From Agrostemma githago (Eukaryota; Streptophyta; Magnoliopsida; Caryophyllales; Caryophyllaceae): a stretch of 64,000 nucleotides of DNA. A program made the position numbers and the translations under genes. A model generated the notes under the pieces. It was not told the origin of the DNA, ran no database searches, and was given only the letters and a program-made list of their open reading frames with translations. Below, piece by piece: positions 11,635-24,101 of this stretch (within the stretch, counting starts at the first letter, position 1; every line of letters begins with the position of its first letter). The stretch is from contig OY288256.1 of NCBI GenBank assembly GCA_958450325.1, positions 16,586,557-16,650,556 of the forward strand, given 5' to 3'.

Positions 11635-12518
11635 TAAATGATTTTGGAACAAAGTTCAAGAAAAGAACAATGGATTAATTTAGACCACACAAAATTCATC
11701 AACCTTACATAAATATAAAAACTTTATCAAAAATGAAAATAGATATGGAATAATAAATAAATACAGTAATTTACTTTAAAAAAAACAATTCAATAAAACG
11801 GACGAAGTAACCATACATAAGATGAATTGCATCTTGAACTCTTTTGAAATAAATGTTGTCACCAGAGATCAACTTACGGTCGATATTAGACTACCTATTT
11901 TAGTGTAGGTACACTGGTTTCTAGGGCATCTATTTTTAGCCTTTTCACAGCTCACATATTATCCCATTTTGATGTATATTTAGAATTTTTTTTTGGTCCC
12001 CAGTACTTAGCTTGTTAGTGCGGATTGGTGGGTCTCAATAATTAAAACATCCTCGCTGAGAAAAATAAATTTTATTATAGAAAAATGTGATAATTTTAAT
12101 GAAACTATCGAAAAGGAATACCTTTCCATTTCATTTGATTCTTCGCGTTTATTTTTTTCACATTTTTTAATGTACGTTTTCTTTTGTCCATATCTTTAGT
12201 TATATATTTCTAAAAATTATAAAAAAAATTCATATTTATAACGCAGTCGATTAGACAATTTAAACAGGATATCATGTGACTATATTTTACTCCCTCCGTA
12301 CGAACATGTTGATACGGAGGGAGTATATATTATAAGTTATATCGACAATTCCCCTCACAATAGTACCTAAAATCAAATGCAGAGAATCTATTGAAATGGA
12401 GGAATACTTAATTCCAAACAATAAGTACTTAATTTACCAACAAGTTGAATAAAACACAGTGTGATTTTTTTTTTTTTTGTAAACGGAGTAACTTTCAGTT
12501 GTGGGTTTCAGTAGAAAA
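11635..12518. other. Gene-free spacer with MITE debris
   Basis: No coding signal. A very short perfect inverted pair, CTCCCTCCGTA...TACGGAGGGAG, at about 12291-12322 has only a 12-bp loop and TA flanks. It looks like a minimal or deleted Stowaway element. Confidence 0.5.
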
Positions 12519-13998
12519 CTAGTTTTCGTGTCCGTGAAATTCACGGGTCTAGCAAGTAGCAATGGTATATTTGTGCGACCTTCCTTTATCGCTATACCTT
12601 CTTTGTGAGCGTTTGCTGTCAACGTAGAGATTAATTGTTGAAAGAGTGAAAATTCTTAATGATTGATTTTGTTACACAAAGTTGTGTAGACCCCAACTAT
12701 AAGCGTAAGGTAGAGAACAGACCGATGCTACTAAATAAGGAATGTGCGAATCTGAGTAAGGCACACCTCAAAATCTCGTTGAACCAATTGAAATATAGTT
12801 CGTGATAGTTGAAAAACAATACTTAAATAATAATCCTTTATTGTAGCACGACACATTTAACTAACAATAATACGTAAATAATTTTCCAACCAATGCTTTT
12901 CGGCTACGTAATTGTGAGGATTCAACCCCAACTGTGGTTGTGGCTGCATTGGAGGCTGTGTTTGTGGCGGGATAAACCTTTGTCTGGAGGCTGCGTCGCC
13001 TCTCATGCTTGCAAGAATGCACTTTCTTGTAAATCTATTCATATGCGTCTGATTTCTATTAAGTCCAGCGAGATAAACCTCCTCATCCAGACAAAAAATT
13101 AATAAACCTCCTCATCCACGAGATAAATATGGATTAGCTTATACTTCTTTAAGAAGATATGTGTACAATTTAAGAGTTATACACTCCTCAAAAATTAAAG
13201 GGTATAAGAGCGAGTGATTATGAACGCACACATACTTATACACTCCTCCGTTATAAATTTAGCTTATACTAACTGTAAAGCTCCATTGGCCTTTCTCTAT
13301 ATCATACAAGAATAATCTAAATTTGACCGATAAAAACAATAACCAAATAGCGTAAATCTTACCGATCAAGAAGGATGCAATTGGAAGCGACTTTCGGAGG
13401 AAATTGACGGTGAAACTGTAGAGGGACGAAAAGAGGAAGGCAAGTGAAGGTTTCATCTTCTCAATTGTATGAACTTGGAAAGTATAAATACACTCAAATG
13501 ACGTCTGAGCTTCGGATGCCATCGTAACTGCCAGACTTTTAATTAAGGATTAAATGAGCTTTAATGGAGGGTGATTCTATTTCGAGGTGAATGTAGATGG
13601 GAATAGATTATTACGCAGGTGAATAGAATAGATAGATTAGGATGACTTTGATTTAGGGGATTAAGATGGCTTTGATTTAGCTTGCCATGTGTCGATCTTT
13701 AAGGACTTGCTATCCTAATTAACTAAAAAAATGATGGCTTTTTATTTGTTCTGAGCTTCGGATGCCATCGTAACCGCAAGGAATTTAATGGAGGAATAAA
13801 TGATCGAGCTATAATGGATGGCAATTCTATTTCGAGGTGAAGGAAAAGGGGAGTAGGAACAGGGGAGTATATTATTAAGAAAGTGAGCACATAGGTAGAT
13901 TAGGAGGACTTTTATTTAGAGGATGCCACGTGTCAGTCTATGAGAACTTGCTATCCTAATTAACTAAGAAAATATGTCTTTTTATTGTTTTATATAGA
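12519..13998 (-). mobile_element. Non-autonomous Helitron (1.48 kb), minus orientation
   Basis: On the minus strand the element begins TCTATATAAAACAATAAAAA after an A. It ends with a hairpin (CCGTGAA/TTCACGG) followed by ACACGAAAACTAG and then T, the Helitron signature. The plus-right half contains two diverged tandem copies of about 250 bp (13505-13745 and 13751-13990). Each copy includes GAGCTTCGGATGCCATCGTAAC and the CACGTG-like 5' block, so the 5' end is duplicated. A short minus-strand open frame (13522-13259, starting MASEAQTSFECIY) is of unknown origin and might be captured DNA. No Rep/helicase is present. Confidence 0.75.
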
Positions 13999-14288
13999 TA
14001 GATAGTCGCAAGTATTTTCACTTGCCTTCCTTTAATTTGGAGGCAGCCCATATTTATTGCTTTCTTGGGTCAATTTGTAAGTACTACCTAGTCTTCACAT
14101 TTTCCCTCTCCTCCTACTCCTACTCCTACTCCTACTGAAGAGTAAAGAGTAAAGATCCCTTTGATTAAAAAATGGTTCTTTCTTGTGTTTAATGAAGTTG
14201 CCTAGATCACTGATTCTAGTTTAATTAATGTTAAACTTATGCTTTTAATTAAACCATACTCCTAGTATTCTCTCAAGATTCATTGAAA

Positions 14289-17200
14289 ATGGCAGAGCCC
14301 TCAAAAGTGAGGTTGGTACGTTGTCCCAAGTGTGAGAATCTTCTCCCTGAACTCCCTGATTATTCTGTATACCAGTGTGGTGGATGTGGAGCTGTTCTTA
14401 GAGGTACACTCATTTTGTTTCATTTTCTACTGTTTTCTCTCTTTTTCATTTCAAGTTTCCATCTTTTTTTCTTTGTATTTTTGAAATGGGTAGTTTTAAC
14501 TTTTAAGCCTGTATGTAGTTGCTGATTTTTGGTAAATTTGTTCATTTTTCTTGGATTTTTTTGGTTATGCATGATTTGAAAGTGCTGATAATTGAACTCC
14601 TTTTTTGTTGGGTGGGTGTGAATTTACAGCAAAAAAGAAGGGAATTTCAGAAGGTGGTAAAGGGGTAGAGAAGTGTGTTGAGGAGAAGATTGGGGCTGTT
14701 TTTGAAAAAGCTGTGAATTTGTCAGAGGATTTAGAGGAAAAGGGGCAAGTTTTTGGAGTTGAGAATGGGGAGGCTATGGTTAGTAATAGTGAGGGTAATG
14801 TCAGTGAATCTAATTGTGTGAGTTTGAGGAATGATTCTAAGAAGGATGTTTCGAAGGCGGGAGTTAAGGTTAGGGATGTGAGTTTTGCTAAAAGTGAAGC
14901 TGCTGGAGATGGGAATTTGGACACCAAGATTACTAAGTTGGAAAGTCATGCTGGTAATGGCAATGGGCCGAGGAATTCGGATAGGGCTTTTGAGCGTAAT
15001 TTGAGTGATATTAGAGAAGAAGAGCGGTTTGGGAGGACTAGACGAGAATACTTTGAAGAGATGAGGTCTTCGAGTTCAAATTATGTTGGCGAAGCTCCAT
15101 CCAAATATTCCTCGGATTCAAATTATAATAGAGAAGTCCCTAGGAGGGGCAGTACTAGGGGTGAAGACGTGGATCCTGTTCGAGAGGAGCTATTAAGGAA
15201 GGTGGAAGAGTTGAAGGATCAGTTGAATAAGGTTCAAAATGGCAATGACAAGTTCCATGAAAAGGTTCCAATAGAACACCGGATAGCTTCTCTTGAACCT
15301 TATGTTGAATCCGAGGATTATTTTCATGATCATCCATCTGCATTTCGCCGGGTTTCAAGACAGTTTTCTGCATCTAATAAGCATGTTGCTAATGGAGTAC
15401 CTTACATGGATCATTACCATGACCCGTATGCACCTCCCAATAGGTATGAAGTGGCTACTCATGGGTACCCCAACTCCATCCGTGGCCGAAGTATTGTTCC
15501 TAGGTATGATGACCCCTTTGAATCTCAAATGTTTATGAGACCTCCACAAAGAATCCCTAGTCACCATCATTACGTTAGTCCTGAGCTAGACTACATTGAA
15601 TCGCACCCGTATGATGCGACTCTTGGTCGCTCTACTTGCGCTTGTGATAGATGTTATGTTCGATACCAGCAACTTTCAGCACAAGCCCCACCTTCTGCCT
15701 TTGGTAATAGAAGGCTTCCTCCTAATCTTAACAAACCGATGCCCTCCCATCATGAACCCCATGGTGCTTATGGTTCACGTGGCTATAGTTCTAGGCTGTC
15801 CAATGCTCCTCCCTTGGGCCCTAGTGAGCCAAACACCCATACAAGGTGGCCCATTGACCTTAAACTTGAAAGAAATGCTTGTGCTCGCCCTCAGAGGACT
15901 GTACTATCTAACAGGCGTCGTTACCACCCTGTAGCTGGTGGGGCTCCATTTGTTACATGTCGGAATTGCTTTGAGTTGTTGAAATTACCCAAAAAGGTGT
16001 TTGACAAGACGGGTGAGTGCCAAATGTCTTGCGCTGCATGCTCTGCTGTAATCTCTTTTGCCATTGTGGATGAAAGACTCGCTTCCATTGACACATCTGC
16101 CAAGCAAACCAATGTTGAACCTTTGGATGGTACTGATGAGGTGGCCCACGGATATTTGAAGCGGGATAATGGCAGTTATTGCTCCGAAGACTATGCCAAC
16201 TCAGTTTATGATTTCCAAGCTATGGATAGAGATCCCCCTTCATCATCTACTTGTCACGGTGTTAGCTCCGGCAAGTCTGAAGAAATGCACAACGTTCAGT
16301 CAATTTCTGCTACTACTTCCGAAGATGACCAATTATCCGATGACTTGGCAACTAGACAAGATGTTACCTTTTCGGCCGAACGACCTGAGAATGTTGTGAC
16401 TTCACCTCCTCCCTCGGGGTCACCTCCCCAAGACCCTTTTGATTACACATCTAAATACCGTGCAGTAAACAGATGTGGGAAGGGAAATTTGAGTAGTCGA
16501 TCTGATCAGGAGAGGGTTATGACAAATAAGAGCACATTGAGGCAGAATTCTCTGAAGGAGTCATTGGCAACTGAGATGGAAATATCGCCTAATGAGTATG
16601 CGAATAGTCGGGTAGCAAAGGATGTATCTGATAAAATCCGTGAAGATAATCAGCTGAAAAATAAGAAAGGGGAGTCATTCTTGACTGGAATTCTAAAGAA
16701 GAGTTTTCGGTCCAACCAGACAGCTGATAGTGTGAAAAAGAATGTCGCTGTTAACGGGCAGCTCATACCGGATAAATTGGTCAAGAAGGCAGAGAAGCTG
16801 GCTGGCCCGGTATACCCTGGTCAATACTGGTAAGTACTCGGTCTGAACAAAATTGTTTATATCTGTATGCCATTTTGAACATACCGATACATGATTAGTT
16901 TTATATAACTTGCAAAAGCTTATTTGGTTTTAGGCTTTGCTCCCTCCATTCAGATTATATTATCTCCATTTAAATAGAAGTTTTGTTTAAAATGTAGTAT
17001 AGATTATTTTCTGATGAAACGTCATTTTTATCACTTGTCACATTACCCTTGTCAATATACTCCAGTAATCAATGAAATGTGAAGATTGACACTATTTTTT
17101 ATTTTTTATTTATAATACTAGCATTGAAAGATGTCAATTGTTTTGGGTTGGGGGTGGACTGAAACAGAAATGGAAAAAATATAAACGAGATTGAGGCACA

Positions 17201-18815
17201 TTCTGAAGTAATGTACCTCAGAAAAGAAAAGTTTAAAAGCATATGTTTTGACTGATTTACGCCCATATTACCAACGTATGTTCAGCATTTAGGGGGTTGT
17301 GTACTTGTCTGATTAAGGCCTACTTTCGGCTTACTTCACTTCAGTTGAGCTAAGTCCATTTTAGTCAAGTTAAGTTGGGTTACGTTAAGCCCACTTTAGC
17401 CGGAAAGATCAGGGCGTAAGTGTATACTCTGTATTACCCTCCAGTCTCCTGTATATCTCTTTGGGTGAAAAAAATGACTCCAGCTTCCTGCTTTGCATTG
17501 TGATATTTTCCCTGTCATAAATAGTGTTGGCACATTGATTATACATACAGAAGCACAATGCATCAAGCTGTAGGATTTGACAACGACGACAACCACAACA
17601 CCCTAGCACCTCAATAGCTCTTGTCTTATGCTCTATTGTAAATGTAGAGAAGCATTAGGCTTAATCTAAGCATAAGTTCTAGTGTCTCTTCTACATGAAT
17701 TGCTGTGTTCTGACCTGCAGAGTTTGATGGATGAGCTAATTTCATTCTATTACATCATAGATTCATAACTGAGTTCGATGAGGTAGAAGTATTATATATA
17801 TGCCATCACTCTGAATGTATTGTTCAAGGGACTAATTTGTTTCTTGAAAAACTACTTCCAACAGGTATGATTACAGAGCTGGATTCTGGGGTGTTGTGGG
17901 TGGGCCTTGTATGGGCATTGTACCTGTAAGTTCTTAATTTTATTTTCTTATTATTTTTTGTTTTGGGTTGATTTTGTCCGGTTGGTGTTAGTTACCGCAT
18001 TTCCAACAATCTGCAGCCATTCATAGAAGAGTTCAACTATCCGATGCCAGAAAATTGTGCTGCTGGAAACACGGGCGTGTTTGTAAATGGGAGAGAACTT
18101 CATCAAAAAGATCTGGACTTACTTTCTAGCAGAGGACTTCCTGCTTCCAAGGATAGATCCTACATTGTTGAGATCACTGGCCGAGTTGTTGACGAAGACA
18201 CTGGTCAAGAGCTTGACAGCCTTGGCAAACTTGCACCCACGTAAGTTTTCATCTTACCTCCTGCTTCACACAAAGAGGAACTACATGTTTGATGAATCAT
18301 CTCAGTCAAAACATGGTTGAGGCCCAACTAATATATTTATATCTATTACTACTAAGTTTTCGAATCATTTTAGTTGATTCTTTGACTTAGTAATAAGCGC
18401 AATGATGGGATACGGCAAGAGAATAGTACTCTGTAGTACTCGTAATTTGAGTTTAAAACCCATCATTATCAGATCAGAATCGGCTTTACAGGATCATTTG
18501 CAGCAAGAAAAGTAATAGTAACGCCAATGAGTCTCCGATAACTGATAATTATGTGGAATTTAAACCCTTGCATGATATATTTATATTGTTTCGGACATGT
18601 GAAGCAATCATGGCATCACATACGTGGTTGCCCTAATATTCGTGGTTGCGCTGTAAATGTGGGAATAGTGTCTCAAAATACTGTACTAGTAAAACGGTAA
18701 GCGATCAATATTTTGATAGCTCAAGATGTAACACAATTGATGGTCTGCGATCATTTTCAGTGTGGAGAAAGTGAAACACGGGTTCGGAATGAGACCACCA
18801 AAACTCGGTGCTTGA
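14289..18815 (+). CDS. EDR4-like zinc-ribbon / DUF3133 protein (five exons)
   Basis: Exons are 14289-14403, 14630-16829, 17865-17925, 18017-18240 and 18761-18815. All junctions are GT-AG, phases agree, and the total is 884 residues. The N-terminus has a zinc ribbon (CPKCENLLPELPDYSVYQCGGCG). The middle is acidic and Ser-rich with a short predicted coiled coil (REELLRKVEELKDQLNKVQ). A second CxxC pair (VTCRNCFELLKLPKK ... CAACSAVISF) marks the plant zinc-ribbon domain. The C-terminus, from WYDYRAGFWGVVGGPCMGI to the end, is a strongly conserved plant DUF3133-type region. Arabidopsis EDR4 of this family acts in salicylate-linked defence and vesicle traffic; a similar role here is inference from family. 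A Helitron ends 290 bp upstream, so its promoter may include transposon DNA. The start is the first ATG in exon 1 and directly precedes the zinc ribbon. Confidence 0.9.
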
Positions 18816-19611
18816 GGCTTATCATCTCGACAAGAACGTGGGCAGGCCAGACATAGAGAAGGTGAAAGATAATAAAAGGTTTCATCTTTGACCATGCAGG
18901 TTTGTTTGATAGGAGTGATATTGGTGTCTGTCTTGTGTAGTCTAGAAATATATTACGGAGTACTACTGTATTAGAGTTGATTTGGGGAAGAGTAGTGTAA
19001 TTGTTTAGAGGATGGAAGGGTATGTAATTACCTTCCTTATTATTTTTCTGTAACTATGCCAATTGACTTGAACTTCTCAGTGATGCTGTCTGTGTGTCTG
19101 TCTGTATATGGCCCATAAATAGTAAGTAAGTATATCATGTTAATGCAATGAAATTGAAGCAGGATGCGGGATACATGCTGCTGCAACTATATTATTGTTT
19201 GCTGGTTTTGTTTTATTTAGGACTAATTAAATGGTCACAATTTGCAGTAGACATGTGAAATGAGTCAGATAGATAGTTTGGGTTTGGGTTTTTGGTCAAC
19301 ACTGTTTGGATTTAAAATATGATATGATTCTTCATGATAGTCAGATACTTAGATTTTGACAAGTCTAGTAGTAGTAACTTGATTCATGCAAATAGGGTGT
19401 GGAATAATAATACTGTAGACTGTAGACTGTAGACTGTAGCTGGAACTAAGTCAGAACTCGTTTACCAAAGCATGGAAGTGAGAAACAAGTACAGAGATCA
19501 GAGTAGCAGCATCAAATCAATGCATCACTGAAAAGACTCAAGGACTAGGGGAGTGCATGGTGGTCCAACTACTGTAGCTGCCTGCCTAGCAATTCCTGTT
19601 CTCTTGGACTT
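18816..19611. other. 3' flank of EDR4-like gene, no further gene
   Basis: AT-rich 3' UTR and intergenic DNA. No convincing poly(A) signal or gene was singled out. A short run of TGTAGAC repeats lies near 19415-19440. Confidence 0.5.
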
Positions 19612-19738
19612 GTGTTCAGACAATTTGAATTTAGTTCGGATACTTTCAGTTAATCCAGTTCAGATACATCCAGTTCAGTTCAAACACATCCAATTCAGTT
19701 CAGTTCAGACACATCCAGTTCAGTTCAGTTCAGACACA
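19612..19738. repeat. CAGTTCAG minisatellite
   Basis: Imperfect tandem copies of a roughly 20-30 bp unit built from CAGTTCAG and ACACATC. Similar CAGTT/AAGTT-type sequence resumes at about 21345-21420 on the far side of the nested insertions, so the minisatellite was probably continuous before they arrived. Confidence 0.7.
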
Positions 19739-19747
19739 TTAATAATA

Positions 19748-20306
19748 GGGATTTTCTACGTGGTACCCCCGAACTTTTTACTTTTCTACCTTGTACCCCT
19801 ACAATTTTTGCATGTATACATGGTACCCTTGTACTTTACTAAAAGTTTCTTTGGTACCCCTAAACTTTATTATTATCTTTATTGGTACCCCTAAACTTTT
19901 TTCCCATCAAGTTTTGGCAACAAATTATTTTTTATGTTCAAAATTAAATGTTAAACGTCATTTAACATACCTAATTAACCGATAATTGAACTCAAACTAA
20001 CAATTTTGTACGTGTTTGCAGTTATACTCCGAATCTGAACAGATTATATTTTTGACATTATATTGTCAAATCAACTGATAACACTTAAACTAAGTTCAAT
20101 TACTTGTTAATTATCTAAGTTAAATGATATTGAAGTCTTAATTCTAAGCTAAAAACATAATCTAACGACAAAATTTGATGGAAGAAAACATTTGGGGCGC
20201 TAGTTAAATTAATAGTAAACTTCAAGGGTACCTTGTCTAGACATAGAAAAGGTAGGGGTACAAGGTAGAAAAGTAAAAAGTTCAGGGGTATCGCGTAGAA
20301 AATCCC
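19748..20306. mobile_element. MULE-type MITE (559 bp) with 9-bp target duplication
   Basis: The ends are long inverted repeats: GGGATTTTCTACGTGGTACC at the left and the matching ...CGCGTAGAAAATCCC at the right, with similarity continuing for about 55 bp (CTTTTTACTTTTCTACCTTG and its complement). The 9 bp TTAATAATA occur at 19739-19747 and 20307-20315, the duplication length of Mutator-like elements. No transposase is encoded, so it is non-autonomous. Confidence 0.9.

Positions 20307-20396
<90 letters not shown>
20307..20396. repeat. (AAT)n/(ATT)n microsatellite
   Basis: About 15 AAT units (20309-20352) switch to about 15 ATT units (20353-20396), making a self-complementary array. It begins exactly at the right-hand target duplication of the MULE MITE and ends at the solo LTR. 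ATT repeats resume after the LTR at 21106. Confidence 0.9.
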
Positions 20397-21105
20397 TGAT
20401 GAGGGTCGGTAGCCTGCTGCGGATCGCCTGTCAATTAGGCCCCAGGAGGGCCCGACCCATGAACAAGAAAGGGCCTGCCCTGCAGGCCAACCAGCGAAAG
20501 ATTACCAAGAGAACCCAAGTGTAAAACCCTGAAAGCACTCACCAGCCCGTCAGGGCCTCGCCACCCGCTGAGGAGGGCAGTCAAGCTCCCTGCATGCCGG
20601 CTCCCAAGGCGCCCCACCTTCAGCAGGGACAGGGGAAGCCAGGGGCCCTCCGTCATTTTGCCTAAGGTAAGGGAGAATGAATGGATAAGAGAGACCCACG
20701 TGTCACTCTGTCATCCACCCATTCTCCCGCTCTTCTCTCCCGCTCTTTCTCTCTCTTTTCTCTCTCTTGGGGGGAAGGTATAAATACTTTCCTTCCTCCC
20801 ACATACGAAAGGTTGGATTTTCTCTCTCTAGATTCTCACTCTAAAAATGCCACCTACCTTCTCACGAACTAGGTTCATCAAGGTATTCACGGACTGATTT
20901 AGGCATCGGAGAGGGTTCCCTCGGACACCTCCGAGACCTTGTGCGTTCACTGTGCAGGGAGCAAGCCGCCTCGCCGGAAAGTCCGACCAACGGAGTGAGA
21001 GGGAGGGGAGAGTCAAGGAAGTTGAACTGATTATCACACTAGCAACATTGCACACACTAAAGACTCGAATCCAAGGTCGGGTTAATTGATTCCAATACCG
21101 GAACA
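20397..21105 (+). repeat. Solo LTR, family A copy 2, inside the microsatellite
   Basis: It starts TGATGAGGGTCGG and ends CCGGAACA like the copy at 2524-3202. It shares the CCTAAGGTAAGGGAGAATG block, the GGTATAAATAC TATA region and the AGGCATCGGAGAGGGTTCCC block. TTATT occurs on both sides (20392-20396 and 21106-21110), but that test is weak because the flank is itself ATT repeat. The two copies differ substantially in their 5' third. Confidence 0.88.
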
Positions 21106-21345
21106 TTATTATTATTATTAATACTTAATACTTAATATTTATAATAATATTAATATTATTAAATATTAATATTATTAATGTTATTTATTATTTAATATTA
21201 ATAATATTAATACTAATTATAATTATTATTTTTATTTTTATTATTGTTAATTATTTATACTATAATTTATTTATATTATTTATTACTTTTATTTATTATT
21301 TTTATTATTAATTATTTTATTATTATTATTTATTTATTTATTCAT
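21106..21345. repeat. AT-only low-complexity tract
   Basis: Almost pure A/T sequence derived from degenerate ATT/TTA repeats, continuing the interrupted microsatellite. No gene. Confidence 0.8.
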
Positions 21346-21564
21346 GCCAGTTCAGACTCATTCAGTTAAGTTAAGTTCAGTTTAGTTCAGACACTTTCAG
21401 TTTAGTTAAGTTGGTTTCAGTCCAAAAGAACAGGACCTTAATCCGCAACTTTAATGCACTGCTTCTGCATTTTGCATGTCTTCATCACGCACCGGCACTA
21501 GACCATCCTCAAGCAAGGTTATGACCTTGTTGGGTCAAATTAATTAGCAATTAGAGAGTGTATT

Positions 21565-24080
21565 TGTAGACACCCGCATTTTGACTGCCACGTGTCTATG
21601 GTAGTCTCCGAAAAACACCCGATGATGATCGGACGTCAACGTGACTTAGTATACTCGGATTTGGGCTCGGAATTCATAATATTCGACATGGACTTTTAGC
21701 GGAGTAAAAATCTCACAAAACAGACCTCAAATTCAGGCCCAGTGGGTCGTTCCGAGTCAAATAAGATTAATTTGGGCCAAAACCGACACCAAAAATAATT
21801 CCCGTCTTTTGGCGACCGGGTCAAAACCCGGTCAAAGACGAAACCGTCTCATAAATAAGCTAAGTTCAGTTGGCGCATAAATTTGAATTCAAAAAAAAGC
21901 AACCAAAACAAACAAGACCAAGTCTTCCTTATTTTTCTCGCCCAACTGATCCACTCGATCGAGTGGATTGACGCACTCGGTCGAGTGGAACGCCTTGAAC
22001 TGGATAAGGCCCATTTGCTAAGGCACTCGATCGAGTGCACTAGGGCCACTCGATCGAGTGCCCTTATGTCGTGGGGTAATGCCTATAAATACCCCACGAC
22101 ATCCCCTCATTTCAGAACTTTTTTTTCTAAGGCATTTTAACCTACATTTACCCTACTTTCCCCTACATACCTACACTACAAACCCTAAGCAAAAACACAT
22201 CAAAATCCGAGCCATTTATACCTCGGAAACCGACACAACACACATACACATCTATACACACCATAACTCGCGTACATCTTTGATACTCCCAAGCTTTGTC
22301 GCTGTTCACGAGTCCATTTCCGAGGTCTATACTAGCATGTATGTTGAGGGTGTCTTAAACCCTTTTTCTATCTCTTTTCTATATCATTTTATGTACATTT
22401 TCGTATTATGATCGTAGTAACACCGACACTAACACTAACGTTCTTTATACTTTTTTTGCATCTTTATTTTTGTATCGTCATTTTTACTGCTAACATCATT
22501 AATAATACCGCGTATATATAAAACTAGTATCAAATTTTGGTTTAAAATCCGTTTGACTACGATGTTTGCCTAAGATCCGTTTAATCCCTTTACGAGCAAC
22601 AACGGAGGTGAAGCCCTTTCGAGGAGCCCCGCCCCAATGTACTCAAGGGCGTAACGCGATCGCAAACGGTCGTAGTTGAACGAATTTCATTCCATTTCCA
22701 TAATTGGTACGAAACCCGTTGACACGAAAATCGACATCACGTAACCCGAAAGGGTTAGTCCCGATGTCGTGACGTAGAGGGATACATTTCGTCACCAATT
22801 CAAAATTTCCTAATCTAACGTAAACGTTTTCATAAAACTCCGGTGACGGTATTATAATCGTTCATACACGATTACAGTACCGGAGGCCGAGTCAAATACA
22901 AATCGTGCGATATTTGTATTTGATTCGACCGATTATCGATTTCAAGTCATAAAACCAAGCGAGCCATCACTCGTACAGGGGACACTCGATCGAGTGCCAT
23001 AGGCCACTCGATCGAGTAGCACCCCAAAAAGTGGGCAGTAGCCACGCTAATAACACACTCGACCGAGTCAGTCAATGACTCGATCGAGTGGGTCTCGTAA
23101 CCCACAAAATCGAGGGCTTGGACACATATTCCGAACCCCGTTCTTTATCGACTTTAGACCATCATCCGACCTTCCTATTTTTCAAAACTCACACACATCA
23201 CGGTACGTAGAACGACTTTGACCACTTTGACGTGTTAAGTCGGGACAAGACTACGGGATGTGAGATTAGGCTAGCAATATGCCGCAATCTCATGTTTCCG
23301 TCCTTTGTTTAATACGCAACATAATGCGTATTTAATCGGGGTTAGTCCGTCTACATATTCTCGCGGTCTAGTTTACATACGGGTCCGTCCCTTTCATTAT
23401 ATCGCGTTATTTTCATTTCGTTTATTATTTACACGTATTGCCGTATTGTGAATTCCGGGTTGTATTTCCGCCCGTGTAATTTGTACGTTATTTCTATTTA
23501 TTCTCGAGCTTGGTCTATTTACTTGCTTTTACGCTTTATAAACGAACCTCGCATGCTAAATCACTTCGACAAATAATAAGATGCATTAAATGACGTAGTT
23601 AACGCGAAATTCACATGCTTAGACAAAACGCTGTTTGCATATCATTTAATTATTTTACTAGCGCGCGTACACGAACACGAACGGTGTCTTAGTAGAGGCC
23701 GCCATGTGCGGGCGGGGTTGAGTGTCCTTAGTGGGCTTCCCAACACGTACCCTCACCCCTTACTCAGAACCTTTGGTTTCCGGATGTCCGAAACCCTTGG
23801 CGCACGAGAGTCATTCTATATACGAAAGCCGGTGTAAACGGTATCGATATTGCAATGCAAAGGGACGAGCCCCATAAACTCTGAAATCGAAGTGGGCTTA
23901 CTTTGTGTATAGCCCATGACGACATAGAGTGGGCTCGTATGGTTCCGAATAACCACAAAATTCGGTGGCGACTCCATTTTGACTTAAATTTCGAACCCGA
24001 GAACAATCTCACCACGAGATTCATTCGCCTACCCAAACCCGCGCTTTGCCGCGTCGGGGTGGACCTACGTCATGTCCACA
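21565..24080 (+). repeat. 5' LTR of the truncated retrotransposon (2516 bp)
   Basis: It begins TGTAGACACCCGCA and ends CATGTCCACA, with the primer site two bases further on. It is colinear with the LTRs at 32983-35563 and 46221-48798 but clearly more diverged from them than they are from each other. A TATA box is at 22084-22091. Palindromes of the CACTCGATCGAGTG type cluster at 21951-22060 and 22984-23093. Confidence 0.9.
21951..22091 (+). promoter_or_regulatory. LTR core promoter with four palindromes and a TATA box
   Basis: Four copies of a 14-16 bp palindrome (CACTCGATCGAGTG, one with a CGG variant) start at 21952, 21974, 22024 and 22047. They form two pairs, each spaced 22-23 bp. TATAAATA follows at 22084-22091. 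The position just upstream of the TATA box suggests protein-binding promoter sites; that function is inferred. Confidence 0.65.
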
Positions 24081-24083
24081 ATT

Positions 24084-24101
24084 TGGCGACTCCGCTGGGG
24101 A
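24084..24101 (+). other. Retrotransposon primer binding site
   Basis: TGGCGACTCCGCTGGGGA follows the LTR after a few bases. This primer-site type is seen in Ogre/Tat-lineage Ty3/gypsy elements; assignment to a particular tRNA was not tested. Confidence 0.75.
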
